Below, piece by piece: positions 9,540 through 22,493 of a stretch of 64,000 bases of DNA. The first letter of the stretch is position 1. Every line of letters starts with the position of its first letter. The notes below the pieces were generated by a model that was given only the letters and a program-made list of their open reading frames with translations, did no database searches and had not been told where the DNA came from. The position numbers and the translations under genes are program-made. Where the stretch lies: contig JASBNA010000029.1 in assembly GCA_038087015.1 (NCBI GenBank), forward strand, positions 310,001 through 374,000, written 5' to 3'. This stretch comes from Cerrena zonata. Lineage: Eukaryota; Basidiomycota; Agaricomycetes; Polyporales; Cerrenaceae.

Positions 9540-12500
9540 ATGGGGAACGCACAATCTCTGACGCGAACCAGTGGAGCATTAGACTCATTTGTCGCAGAAC
9601 TTGGTTCAGACGTGGTTTATGAACGAAGGTATGCGCATGACATTTGATGTACCATTCATATGGCTGACACTCATCTGACATAGTCTTGGCTCTGCCCGCT
9701 TTCTGAAAACAGTACGATGCAGACACAAGAATGGTTACCTCGTGGTGAAGATCTTCATCAAACCAGACCCCGGTGTTTCACTTCGCAAAGAACACCGGAA
9801 ATTTAAGTGTACGTATGTGCTCTCATTCGCGCTTTGTTAGACGAAATACCAAGCCTCAAATAAATTACAGCTGCACGAGATGCATTAGCAGATTTGCCCA
9901 ATATATACACTTACCAATCATTTGTGGAGACTGACAAGGCTGGGTATCTTGTCAGACAATGGGTAGCAAGTAGTCTCTACGATCGAATTAGGTTCGTTGA
10001 TGATATTTCAGATAATACGATATTGATTGACTCTATCTCTGCAGCACGAGACCCTTTCTGTCACCAATAGAGAAGAAATGGCTTGCTTTCCAACTGCTGA
10101 ATGCACTTCGAGAAGCTCGGAATCGCAAGATTGCTCATGGAGATCTCAAGACCTCAAATATTCTCATCACGTCGTGGAACTGGCTATACTTGTCCGACTT
10201 TGCACCACACAAACCTGCCTTACTTCCTCTAGACGATCCTGCAGATTTCTCGTTCTATTTTGATACCAGTGGTCGTAGGACATGCTATATTGCTCCTGAA
10301 AGGTTCTATACAGCAGAATCACATCCAGAATCCTCTAGGAGACGAGATAAGGATCAAGCTGGCGAAGCAAAGAAGGATAACAAAGTGACAGAAGCTATGG
10401 ATTGTTTTAGTGCTGGATGTGTCCTGGCCGAATTGTTCTTGGAAGGTGCTCCATTGTTCACGCTAAGTCAGCTCTTCAAGTATCGTGAGGGGGAGTTGAA
10501 CGTCGACCCTCAACTGTCTGCAATTGACGATGAGGGCGTCAGGGTAGGTGTCGTTTATGTTGTTCTCCTATTATCATGCCTTACTTCGTGTTAGGCTCTC
10601 ATTAAGCAGATGATCAGTATTGACCCCGTAGTCAGGCCTACCTTTGACTCCCTTCTCCACAATGCTCGCGGAACAGTCTTCCCTGAGACATTCTACTCGT
10701 ACCTCCACAACTATGTTGCAACAGTAAACGAAATCTCGTCCTCATCACCTTTCCATTTTCCTCCGCAGTCACATTTAGCCAGTGCTATTGCGTCGCCCAT
10801 TTCTCCACAACCATCCTTAGCCAAGAACACCGTTATCGCTACAACATCCAGTGGTGCAGTTGTTAACGGAGGTCTAAGTGATGTATTCAATGAACCACTA
10901 CCTAGTGATTCTGATCATCGGATGGATAAAATATGGTCTGACTACGAAAGTGTTGAACCTTACCTATTATCTACTCCCCTGGAAGAAGAGGATTTAGAGA
11001 AGACTATCAAGGAACCGGTCACTGTGGAGTATGCCCATCCGTCTGCAGGAATCATGGGACAGCCGCTGCAGGTAAGAGCAATCATTATGAGCAAGAGTGT
11101 AATACGTTTATCTTGAGCTCCGTGGTCGTGAATAGGATATCTTCCCTGTCGAGTTGAACATACCAAATCGTGAAAGTAGCTTGCTCAAGGGCATCTCAAA
11201 TAGCAAACGTGCTTCACATACAGGTAATACATTTGTTTCAACCGATTGATTATGTACTGACTCATGGGTCATACAGATGGTCCTGCCTTGATTCTGCTGG
11301 CTCTCATCACAGCAAATGTTCGCACATGCACACTCCCATCATCCAAACGGAAAGCACTAGACGTCTTCCTGGCATTAGCCCCTCATCTTACTGACGAAGC
11401 CAAGTTGGATCGTATGGTTCCCTACGTTATCGAACTACTCGGCGATGATTCACCCTCTGTTCGTTCCGGGGCAATACGCACTCTCATGCAAATTGTGCGT
11501 ATCGTTCGACAGTGTGTTTGATATTTCCTTGACTGATAGCTCTGCTCTGCAGCTCATGCTTGTCACTGTAATCACACCCTCTAATGCATCAATATTCCCA
11601 GAATACATCATACCAGCCCTTACTCCTCTGGTCCGTGATCCGGAAGTTTCGGTTCGAGCCATGTATGCCCAATCCGTTGTAGCTTTGGCAGACACAGCTG
11701 TCCGGTATCTGGAAATGGGTCAAGCTTTACGAGCGCATGGTGCATATAGTGGTACTCGTAGAGTCGGTGAAGCCCTGGAATATGACGAAGCCCATTTTGA
11801 GGTATGCTCGCTCCACAGGTTTTGAGTATTTTATATTCACCCCTCATTAGGTTTCGTATGATGCGTCGATGCTTGAACTACAAACAGCCATCCAGGAACA
11901 CCTAACGAATCTTTTAGTCGATCCTTCACCGGTCGTTAAACGAGCGGTTCTACACAACATATCTGCACTGTGTATCTTCTTGGGCAGACAAAGGACGAAT
12001 GATGTTCTTTTGAGCCATATGATCACGTACCTCAACGACCGAGAATGGTTACTGAGGTACGCATTCTTTGACTGCATCGTCGACGTCGCGGCCTGTGCAG
12101 GGGGTCGGAGTCTTGAAGAGTACATATTACCTCTCATGATTCAAGCACTATCTGGTGAGCAGATATCGGGCTCTAGGATCGAATTCTTCTTCTGATGCGA
12201 TGTCCGTTAGATGTGGAGGAGACAATCGTCGCGAAAGTACTTGCAGCTCTAACCAGTTTGTGTGAACTCGGCCTCTTCCAAAAGATGAAGATTTGGGAGA
12301 TGATGAGTGCCACGCTCGGCTTCTTGTATCATCCAAATGTTTGGATAAGGCAAGGTTTGTACTACGGCATTCACTCTAAACTTCAGCTAACGCCATATCA
12401 TGACAGGGGCAGCCGGATTCCTCGCAGCAGCGGCTAAACATCTTCCTCCAAGTGACGTTTGGTGTATCCTGTACCCTTCCCTCAAATATTTCTTGCGTTC

Positions 12501-15422
12501 GGAGGTAAAAGATGTCGATGAGAGAAGTTTGTTAATGGCTATGAAATCACCTGTTTGTGCTTACATTCTTTCTAACCACACGCCTGCTGACCAAGTGGAT
12601 AGTTATCTCGTCCCGTCTTCGATGCCGCCGTGCAATGGGCTATGAAGGCTGAGAAGGCACCCTTTTGGCGATCTCATCGAAGCACAAAGACAGAGTCACC
12701 AAGAGAGAGCCTGACTGCCGTTCGTGTTACTGGTGTAGGGGCGAGGTCCAAATCAGACGAGTTGAGTATAATCTTATCCCTTCGGATCCTCAAATTTAAT
12801 ACGAGACACAATAGGGATGAAGCTCAACTTGCCAAACTCCAAGCCCTGGGAATGTCATCAAGCGACGAAGCTAAACTGATGGCTATGCGAGATTATATAC
12901 TGAAACTTGCTAGAAGCGTTTCAAGTTTTGCATCAAGAGTCAGCTTCGAACCTGAATCTGAGAGTCTGAAGAATACCACGACAGTAGAGCTTCAAAGATT
13001 AAGTGTTACACCACAGACAATCTTCCTGAAAACACTTTCTGGCGATGTAACTGTGCGACCTACTCGTCTTCTTCCTATCAGCCGGCCACCTTCCGATCTG
13101 GCATCCCGTATATCAGCGATTGGTAGTCCCCGCTCTCATCGTACGTTGAGCATTGATCATTCTGCTGGTATTACGCCTGCACCATTCGAAGACTTGCGAA
13201 GACGGTTAGCAGCGATCAACAGCTCCGCCTCATCACTGAGCGTATCCCCCAATCTACGCGAACCACGTAGCCCAACGATACCCGTACCGGAGCCCCAACT
13301 ATTCCCCTCCTCATTAGATACCCCTGTATCAGACGTTCCACTTGAACGACCAAGCAGTCCGTCTGAGTCTGTAACATCATCGTCATTCCGAGGCGCAACA
13401 CAATTCTTACATGCAGGCGATGGACAAAAGGCAGCACCATCCGTTGGCTCGTCAAGGGCCAATGCCGTCGGATTGCTTGATGCGCATTCAACGATCCACT
13501 TGGAAGGAGGCACACCTGATAGGTCATCTTCACCTGTGTCTATTGCTGGAACCATCCGTGGAATTGAACGAACATTCCCTCCTATATCAAGCTACGGTAA
13601 GTCTCATCTATTCTATGAGACGTTTACAAGTCACTCAAGCTTATGTGTAGACGGCCATGAACCTGGAATAAGCAACATGCTTGAACATCTCTACCTCGAC
13701 AATAACCGTGACCTTCAAAACGACTTCGGACCAGCTGTTCACGAAGGTCCAATCCGCCGGCGTAATGCGGGTCGTCACAGCTACGTCTCAAGAGATGGCA
13801 ATCATCGTCGATTAGAAGCCAACCTCATTGCCCATCTCAGCTCTCATTCGGACGCGATTACAGGACTTGCAATCTCTCCCGATCATACGTTCTTCATATC
13901 CGCCTCTGACGATAAAACGTTGAAGGTCTGGGATACTGCGCGCTTGGAACGGAATGTTACGAGTAAACCTCGGCATACCTACTCTCAACATCATTCGAAA
14001 ATAAAAGCGGTATGTGTTGTTGAGGGAACTCATTGTTTTGTAAGTGCAGCGGAGGATGGTAGCATCCATGTAGTCAGAGTACATGTTAGTGGTGGTCAGA
14101 ATGGCGGAAGCGGGTTGCCGAAGTACGGAAAGCTCCAAGTTGTAAGGGAACATCGACTAGAGAACCCAGGTGAATATGTGACGTGTATGACTCACTATAT
14201 GACAGGTACGTCTTTACGGTATCTCAATCTATAGATGCTGACTACACTCGAGCAGAGTCTTCTTCGAATTTACTTTTCGCCACCACGCACTGCAACATTG
14301 TTACGCTCGATCTTCGAACTCTGCGAATTACACAAACATTGGAAAATCCGAGACACCTCGGTCCCATCACTAGTATCTGTCTGGATCGCAAACGTTCATG
14401 GGTCGTGTGTGGTACATCGACTGGTATTCTCTCCCTATGGGACCTTCGTTTTGGTATCATGATCAAGAGCTGGAAAGCGGGTGTTGCGCTTCAGGGGAAA
14501 TCTGCTAGAATATACCAGTGCATCCTACATCCAACGAAAGGCAAAGGACGTTGGATACTTGTCGCTGTTGGCACAACTGCAAGGGATGCGGATGCGGATT
14601 CCGAAATGATTTCGCCATCACAAACCCTAGTCGAGGTCTGGGATATTGAGAAGACTGCTGTGATGGAGTCTTTTATCACTCGAAGAGCCTCTTCAACGCC
14701 TGACACAATCGATGAACCTCGTGAAATCCCCGGAGACGATGCTGAGATGAGTCCTGCAGCCGCTATAGCAGCTCTTGTACAGGCTCGGCAGGAGCATGGT
14801 ACTGGTATATTCGACTTCAGCTCTCGTCGGCGCTCAGGTGCTCAGTCCTCTAGAGAGTATTTGCCACCTCCGATTCAACCATCGCCAGATGTTCGGGCTA
14901 TGATCATTGGAACAGAGTTAGGCGGGCATCATCCAGGTCATAGGTCGGCTATGGCAGAGCCTCTTGACCTGCAGTCTGGGAAAACTTCGTCGAGAGGCTT
15001 CTTAGTAACCGGCTCCGAGGACCAAAGGCTCCGGTACTGGGACTTTGCGCGACCAGAACGCTCGACTATTCTCAGTGGTCCTGATGTCGATGCTGATAAA
15101 CCGGGATACAGGTATGCATGCCATCCAATTCTTCAATTTCAAGCATTTGTGTTAACTGTTTACATACAGCTGGGCGCAGTCAAACGCCGGAGCGACTTCA
15201 TATGTCGAGACATGGAACAACGTTGCTGATTCAAGTCTAAATAATCGCCCGCCGCAGCGATTGTCGTTAATCAACCATAATCAGCAAACCCTACTCCGAG
15301 CCCACCAGGACACAGTGACAACTATACTCTCACTCGAATCACCGTTCCGAGGAGGTATTGTGAGCGGAGATCGCGCGGGAGTTCTCAAGGTCTGGCGCGT
15401 CGAAGGTTTCGAGAACTCATAG
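9540..15422 (+). CDS. VPS15: VPS15-type regulatory kinase of the Vps34 PI3-kinase complex
   Basis: A large gene of about 15 exons, giving roughly 1,650-1,700 residues. The ATG at 9540 gives MGNAQSLTRTSG, a typical N-myristoylation start. The kinase domain follows (LVVKIFIKP with the ATP-site Lys; HGDLKTSNILITSWNWLYLS; DFA in place of DFG; RRTCYIAPERF), which is diagnostic of VPS15/PIK3R4. A helical HEAT-repeat region lies around 11.2-12.6 kb, and WD40 repeats fill the end (for example HSDAITGLAISPDHTFFISA and DKTLKVWD), closing with VLKVWRVEGFENS. VPS15 anchors and regulates Vps34 in vacuolar sorting and autophagy. One intron is easy to miss: at 12553-12602 GTTTGT...GATAG removes an apparent frameshift. 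All other frames join without breaks, so the gene looks intact. Confidence 0.93.
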
Positions 15423-15520
15423 TCTCACAATTATACCATCATTTCCTATATCTTTCAACTTGAACTAGACTGTATATTATTGTAATGTTTTTTTGGCTAG
15501 ATGACTCCATTTGCTAACAA

Positions 15521-18350
15521 TCAATCATTTATGACTACTGGAAGAGGGGTCCACAGGCTATACATTTTGTCGTTTGGAAAGAATGTCCACCGCCTGCGAT
15601 TATGCACCAATAAGGATATGCTGAGGAAAAGAGAAATAATGGGACTAACTTTATGCGCGATTCCGTAGACGGTAGCCATCGTATGTGTTCCCAGTGACTA
15701 TAAGTATCTTACATAAGCTGGAATGCAGACTCAGAAAGGCAGAGAACTGACCAGAGGAATGACACTAGCATCCACAACGTAAATATTTCTAGTAGCATAT
15801 ACCTGTATGAGCAGGATGAGATATCTCGCTATCAATAAGAACGTAATGAGGAGCATAGATACCTTCAAGTTACAATCGACAACGCCTCCTTGGTCCCGAG
15901 GGAGCATTGAAGTTGGCCCTACATTCAAACGTTCGAGTCAGTGTACAGCAAAGTTTACGAGGATACTTGGATCTTTACCAACTGGGTGCCATGAACTGAA
16001 TGCAGTATTTCTGACGAAGTCCGTCAGCTGATTATCTGACAATCCTGGAGATGGAGTGATCTGTTTCGTAATAAAATCCGTAAGAGGTGCCGTTTTTGAC
16101 AACCGTTCGATGAATTTGATGCTTTCGACAAGTGTGGCAGTTTCTGATCAGCGGTGAGTCTCTTATGGTGCCAGCCAAGAGTTCGTCAATTCATACCAAA
16201 GTCGTTTCCAAGGTGTTGAGGATCTAAGCGGGCCAGATTCAACGGATTTGAGCTATTTATATGTACATTACCCCGAGAAAAGGGGTGCATGGATACCGCT
16301 GCAATCGCCATATGCGAGGTGCTCGTGTCATTTGAACCACCAGCTTCGGCGGCGCCTGTACATATGAGGGTCAAGTTGACAAAAGCCACTCGAACGGCAG
16401 TCGTACCTGGCAGAAACACTAACCTACACAAATGAGAAAATTAGTCAAACGACGTAGAACGAAATCACGTACTCAATATCTGGTACGGTGGGGTCATCCA
16501 ATAAGGCTCGCTGTGTCGTGATCTGTTTCTCTGTCGGAGTTCCTTGGTAGACCCTCAGGGATTCGTCCAACTTAGCTATCAGTTCCTTGAGTCGAGTAGG
16601 ATTGATAAAACTTTGTACAGGTAACATGGCCACAGTAGACGAAGGAATGGATCCCAGCGCGCCAGTTCGATTGTGAAGATACAAAACCAACTGTTCTGCG
16701 GCAAAGGTAGCATTTCGTGTAAGGTCTTCGACCGATGGACCAAGTCCGGGTTTGAGTTCAAATGATACCTGAGAGATATGTTGGATTGAATTCGCGGGGT
16801 GTCCGACGGTGACAACGAGCTTACCACGACATCTGTATGGTCCTGACGTAGCCAGTAAAGTATTAACATCGAAGCTAAAGAACGTAATTGATTATTCACA
16901 AACCTGCAGATTTTCTCCTACATGTGGGAGATCGACTTGAGAGATTATGCTCTGTTGCTTGAGAAGGGTCGCATTGCCGATCCCTAGCGGATAAAGGATA
17001 TATCTATTTTATCGCTATAACAGTTAAACAAGACGAACCCGAAAACTCTAGTATCTTGGGGGTTTGGAACGTCCCTGGACCATGATACGTGTTTTGTCAA
17101 ATCAGCTGTGCTTTCGGCATATGATACAGTGGATCTTTCTTTACCGGCAGCCAACACGATTTGTCCATCAGTTTTAACTCTAAGAACCTGTGATTTGCCG
17201 TTTTTCACAAACTCGACACCCGTAGCTGAAGCGTCCCCGGATTTTGCATCTTTACTAAGTTCGAGTTTCGTGACTTCAGCACCAGTGATGAGATGCAGGT
17301 TCGGCTTGGTGATACCAGATACGACAAGATCTTCTCCGTAGAAAGCATGAGACCGATTGACCGGTTTTACTGCATATGGAGTGGACCAGACACCTGCCGG
17401 GAGGCCTCCAGACTATAGCGATCAGCTAATTATTATTGCATTGTATACGTTATGGTCAGTAGACCTACCGCGCTCCTTGTCGTTTTCACACCGAGAGTAG
17501 TCATTGACGATATGAAGGCCGGTGTTAGGGGTTCAGGGTCCCAGTAGGTCGAATATGTAACATCAACGGGTCCAACAGAGCCATGATCGGAGGCCAAGTC
17601 ATTTGCAGCAAACATTTGAGCATCATGAGATGATGCAGGGGTGTACTTCTCGACAGCCTTGATATGAGTGTTGATAACGTCGAAATTCCATCCTACATTG
17701 CCGAGCTTTTCCCAAGCTACAAAATCAGTCAGCATTGTAAAAAATCAACTCAAATCCTCTTATTTTACCATCATATTCGGCTTTGTGGGATCTAAAGAGC
17801 ATTGAATACCAGCCGAAACGCAATCAATTTAAACGTACTTCACGTAGAACATGCCATTTACAATACCAGTCCCACCCAGTAACTTACCACGGGGAGAAGG
17901 TATTTGCCTGTTGTTTGCATGTGGCTGAGGGATTGAGGTAAAATTCCAATCGATGGCCGTAGCGAAGAACTGCTCGAACATTTCTATAACATGTTCATCA
18001 ACACGTAGAGATCTGAAGATGAGATTGTAATACCAGGAATAAGAGTTGTATTTGCGACAACGCGTTCACCCGCTTCTAAGAGTGCTATGGTGGCATTTGG
18101 TATAGCATCAGCCAGCCTATATGTGAAACGCTAAGTATTAGGTGCCTTTGTGGATTAGTTACCCATGACCCACCCATTGGCGACAACGAGGCCAGCTGTT
18201 CCTCCGCCTAGAAATGATATTAGGTATAAGCGTACCATTGAGAACCTTCATGTAACGCGTACCAATAATGACGAAGTCGAAGCTGTCATCGTTAGTGAGT
18301 TGAGCGGTCAGAAAATAAGGAAGAAGAGGTAGATACAGTTGCGAGAACAT
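15521..18350 (-). CDS. Secreted GMC-family FAD oxidoreductase
   Basis: A multi-exon gene encoding about 600 residues. It starts at 18350 with a hydrophobic signal peptide (MFSQLYLPLLPYFLTAQ). The FAD-binding motif FVIIGGGTAGLVVANG appears after removal of an intron at about 18191-18260. The first GMC signature is PRGKLLGGTGIVNGMFYV and the second region GGLPAGVWSTPYAVKPV. Near the C-terminus, SSWHPVG carries the catalytic His, followed by GGVVDCNLKVYATRNIYVVD and THTMATVYGIAHK with the second active-site residue. This is the aryl-alcohol oxidase/glucose oxidase/dehydrogenase branch that works outside the cell in lignocellulose decay; the substrate is unknown. The 3' end is uncertain: the last frame runs on to TGA 15521-15523, but a 29-nt GT..AG segment after the GIAHK codons would give an earlier stop. 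Confidence 0.88.
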
Positions 18351-19881
18351 AGCGTTACCCCGAACGTTACAAGCGGCTGTCCAAGTTATATAATAATATG
18401 CTGCTTGCGGTCAAACGAATAGTCGGAGACGTGAAATGGAATCCCGAGCCTTTGACAATCGTATCATCCACAGAGAGCACAAGGAAGCAAACCCGTGAGG
18501 TGTGGCGAGACACGAGTCAAAGTCAGGCACCGGGCGGTGGAATCACAACTCAGAAGCGGCGTATAAGGCTCGCTTTCGGGTGAAATCCGATACAAGTTTG
18601 ACAGAGATTCCCGACCACACAAGTCTTTCTTTCTTGTTGCGTTTGACTTTATCTGGAGAAAAAATGGCTTAGGAATGGTGCATGATTGCAAACATGCAGA
18701 CTTCAATGTGGACACGCCGGAGAGGTATCCTGATGATGGAAGCGTGAGTGTAAAGATTACGACCAAATCAAACATACCCTATTCATACTAGTAACCGTAA
18801 CGCTGGTGCAGCGGTTTCCGGAGGCTAGTCGTTTGTCATGGTGTGTGAGCCCTGATGTGAGTTAAACTATTCATGATGGGCCCATATAATTCGTTCATGT
18901 GTCTCTACATATGGTGATCACGTCTCGACTCTGGACTAAAAGTTAGGATGTCACTGTTTAATAGCACTTAACGACCAACTGCATTACGCACATCTCTGTC
19001 AAGAGCCAGTCTAAGGCTGCGGTGACCGTTCTAAGCAACCTGTTTGCTCCTGGAAAGTATCGATGCTGAGGACAGGTTGATGCATGATGAGTCAAAGGCT
19101 CGGGCAAGAGATAGGATGATACTAAACCTCGGTTTATATTCCACTGCTTAAGATAGATCTATCATTTTTAGAAGCGAATAAAGAAGTCATTAGAACGTAC
19201 CAATCCAGACCTCACAGTACTAATAGCCTCCACCATCGCCTGGAACTAAGCCTGAGCTTGTGCCAGTTGATGGGCGATTACTTAAGTGTTTGTCTTTATT
19301 GATTTCTAAAGCTATTGCCGTAAACGGAACATGCTAGTACCAGCCTCGAACTTCGCCGAAGAACGGTGACATTGGAGGATGGTGGCTACTTTGACGTCTC
19401 TACCAAAGCGAGGACTCAGTTATACAATTGTAGATCTCTGGAAGTTCTAAATGCTTATAATTCGACACCACAAAGTCTTAGGATATTACCCAGTAAAGTA
19501 GGGTTTTATTAAGCAGTGCCAGTCACCTAGCGGTCTACGTCGAACTTGGTTCCGAGGTCAAACACTAGCCCACGAAACGAAAGCTGTGCAGATCGACATT
19601 TCCTACCAGGCAGGAGATGGTGTTTTGTTGTTCATTTCTACAGCCAGCCACACTATTGTAACGACAACGAAAGATTGTAATACGCGCTTGCGAGACGGAG
19701 CTGAAATAAAGACCTGGTATCAGGAAGGCGTTCGTAACTGATAATGATGAGTCAAGTTGAGATTTCAAAGAATCTAGCGACGATTTCTGATACACTGCAA
19801 GATTATTCAATTGAATTAATGCTTTTAATATTGGGCACTCACGTTATCAAGGGGATCGTTGGTCGCTCCTGTTTCCGTCCC
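18351..19881. other. Intergenic region
   Basis: 1.5 kb with no gene I can support. A minus-strand frame at 19565-19810 (81 codons) has no domain. The left part should hold the GMC gene promoter. Confidence 0.4.
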
Positions 19882-20832
19882 TCACTTCTGAGTCTGAAGA
19901 GACGTTAAAAGAAGTTGTGTCCCTCTGACCAAATAGAAAATTACCTCAAACGTCTTCGGTAACTCTGAAATAATCGACACTATAAGATCAATAGTGGCAG
20001 CGGGGTTGTACAAGAGACTACCACAACTCGTACAAGTTGCCACCAGTACGTCAAGCACACCTGGGCGCGCAATCTCGCGAATGGTAAGGGAACTTTCAGT
20101 GAGTGGGGGTTTTGTGCATGAGAGATATGCAGATTTGAAGGCGTTCCACGCTTCGTGCGAGTTGGCCGCCGAACAAACCCTGCAAACAGGGTTACTGTTC
20201 GCAACGAAGTCTGTGCTGTTGTTAAACTTCTTTTGGAGAAGGATGTGACGGGAACGTTGCAGAGACACTAGTGGTGCGAATGCTACTGCTGATAGGTTGG
20301 TGCCTTCTAGCTGTGCTAGAACATCAGGATCACAAAGGTCGATCGATAAACAATGTGAGATTGCGGTCTGCATTTCCTCCTTCCAGCCCCAATGAACAGT
20401 GAGTGCATACACACGCAAGGGTTTGTCGATGAAAGGGGGTTGGGTAATGATTCTCCGGATGATGGCGGGCGGACCAGGCATATCGTATTTCTCCGCGGCG
20501 TTGAGTAGGGTTCCCGCGAACTCGATGGTGTCTATCGCTGGAACTCCGATCCCACTAACCATTTGCAAGATCGCGGCCAGGACATCCGCCGACTCATCGA
20601 GTTGTATGCGATGTTTGTTGATTGCGGAGATTTCGCTGGGGTTTTGTGGCAGAGTGAACATGACACGAAACCATCCCGAGGTGATCCTCAAGACAACGGA
20701 ATATAAGAAGAATTGGGTATTATCCTTCGATACAAGGATAACGTCTGCATCCGCATCCGAAAATTCTGGATGAGTAGTGAAACCGGTATCGTCTTGGTTC
20801 GTCTCCGGAACGACAACGATCGGTTCCGCCAT
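19882..20832 (-). CDS. BTB/POZ-domain protein
   Basis: 316 residues from ATG 20832. The BTB fold is at residues 25-125: HPEFSDADADVILVSKDNTQ, FFLYSVVLRITSGWFRVMF, then an ILQMVSGI strand/helix and the AAEKYDMPG helix. This is the expanded mushroom family of BTB proteins with a helical C-terminal half. BTB domains dimerise and often recruit Cul3 ubiquitin ligase; no other domain is visible. A cysteine-rich stretch (CRVCSAANS, later CTSCGSLLY) could bind zinc. A GTAATT...CTTCAG segment near the 3' end is a multiple of three and may be an intron that removes about 17 residues without changing the frame. Confidence 0.82.
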   Translation of the reverse strand: MAEPIVVVPETNQDDTGFTTHPEFSDADADVILVSKDNTQFFLYSVVLRITSGWFRVMFTLPQNPSEISAINKHRIQLDESADVLAAILQMVSGIGVPAIDTIEFAGTLLNAAEKYDMPGPPAIIRRIITQPPFIDKPLRVYALTVHWGWKEEMQTAISHCLSIDLCDPDVLAQLEGTNLSAVAFAPLVSLQRSRHILLQKKFNNSTDFVANSNPVCRVCSAANSHEAWNAFKSAYLSCTKPPLTESSLTIREIARPGVLDVLVATCTSCGSLLYNPAATIDLIVSIISELPKTFEVIFYLVRGTQLLLTSLQTQK

Positions 20833-21348
20833 AACGTCTCCTAGGACTCAGTTTGGAGCTGGGTACCGCCAGAAGTTGGGACATACCGTATTGTAGTCGA
20901 TGTTGGTATCAGACAAGATTTTGCCGGACTCCAGGTGAACATGAGGCTTCGGCTGGGGCTTGGTAAAATAACGTTCAGCACTGTGATCACGTCGAACACG
21001 TAACTCGATCGATAGAGAAAAGGAAGCAGCTCGGGTTTCCTTTCCTGTCGCAGAGGAAATAATGCATTATATATGTTCGTAATGTTGATAGACATCTTCT
21101 GACCAGAGGAATAGAAGAAACTAGATTGGTGTGTCTTGGATCCTCACAAGTACTATAGAATGAATCGACAGCGATTGAAGACACAGGGTAGATATCAGAC
21201 CTCACTCGTAGAGGATGAGATTTTGGGTATATGAGTTGACCTTCGAACCGACAAGGGAATTTGTTAGCCAAATCCGTTTCCGCGTGCTGATGCAGACATT
21301 TCTAATCGGGTGAGTATATTGGTAGCATCTCAATATGTCGACACAAAA
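20833..21348. other. Intergenic region
   Basis: No supported gene; it contains the BTB gene promoter and the 3' end of the WW gene. Confidence 0.4.
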
Positions 21349-22203
21349 TTAAGTACGAAGCCAGGCGGTCTTAGCGATCTTTTTCTGTCGCTTCTGCTCC
21401 TTGAACCTCTCCTGAAGTATGCAGTTCAGTACCGGTTAGACAGATAAAAAATGAGTACAGACCAGATCCTTTTTACTTGGCCGCTTCCTTTTCTTACCCT
21501 CTGCCTCTTCCTGTTCTTTCCTCTCTGCAACCTCCGCTTCCCACGCATTGACATCAAAGTAGAACTGACTCATCCGTTTCGCTCGTTCGTATTCAGAAAG
21601 GTGGGTAGGATCGCGTGCATCCGCCTTCGCGAATGCGCCAGTTCGTGCATTGAACTTTGCCGAGTGTTCAAATCCGGCACCCGAGGACGAAGGTCCTGCA
21701 AGAAGCGAAGGGTCGAGGTGGGCTAGAGAAGGATCTATCCCCTGCGCTGCTGCCGCCTCCTGAAGTTGATACAATGATGCTAAGGAGGCAGATGGCGGAA
21801 GCCCTGAGCCTACAGAGGCTTCTGGCAGGGTAGAAGTAGAGGCAGCGGGAGTATCGGAAGGAGCTGCAGGCGTTTGAAGAGGATTCGACCATGTTGTTTC
21901 GTGTGTCCTTCCATTGTAAAAGTAATAGGCATTGTGAGCAGGGGACCAAACAGCCTGCCACTCTCCAGCAGTCGCGACTTGAGGTTGATCCGTCGTGGAT
22001 GTTTCTTCGGACTGAGGCTCGTCTGGAGAGCTATCGCCACCGTTCTCGTTTTCGGATTCATCTTCGTCCTCGTTCTGTGGGGTGTCAGCTGAAGCGTTGC
22101 GTTCCTTCCCCTTCAATTTCGAGCTTGTATCCTCCTGTTCATGGGTAGGTTCATTCTGAGGAGGTGGTGATGGAGAACGTTCTGGACTTGAGGAAGAGGC
22201 CAT
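21349..22203 (-). CDS. WW-domain protein, probably nuclear
   Basis: Two exons, with one intron at about 21418-21460; about 265 residues. The N-terminus is acidic and Ser/Pro-rich. One WW domain lies at about residues 83-112 (EWQAVWSPAHNAYYFYNGRT and the second Trp in ETTWSNP). The C-terminal third is conserved-looking: FNARTGAFAKADARDPTHLS, SQFYFDVNAWEAEV, then a Lys-rich stretch KKRKRPSKKDL and, after the intron, ERFKEQKRQKKIAKTAWLRT. WW domains bind proline motifs; together with the basic tail this suggests an RNA-processing or nuclear adaptor. It starts 290 bp from the divergent USP gene, so the two probably share a promoter. Confidence 0.8.
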
Positions 22204-22493
22204 CGCGGTGCGTGGTCAAGATATAACATTGAGCGCTACATAACCCCGCAGTATACAATCTAGCCGTCTCGACGCATACAACTCTCTATCTTTAACCACG
22301 ACCACGACCACAACATTCAAACTCAAATATAACCCGAGAAATAGACGAGTTCAATTGAGACAGCTAGCTGTAATAGCATAGCCGTCCTATCTCTACCAAC
22401 AACCAAAACACGCCACATACCAAGGTAAAGCAACTCAAAATCACCATGCACTGGAGCATTGGGCTCACTCAGACCTTAGACATCTTAGCCATC

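Noticed and set aside
5143..18350. Possible biosynthetic cluster (two PsiD-like decarboxylases and a GMC oxidase)
   Set aside because: VPS15 lies between them and no other biosynthetic gene is near; closeness alone is not enough.
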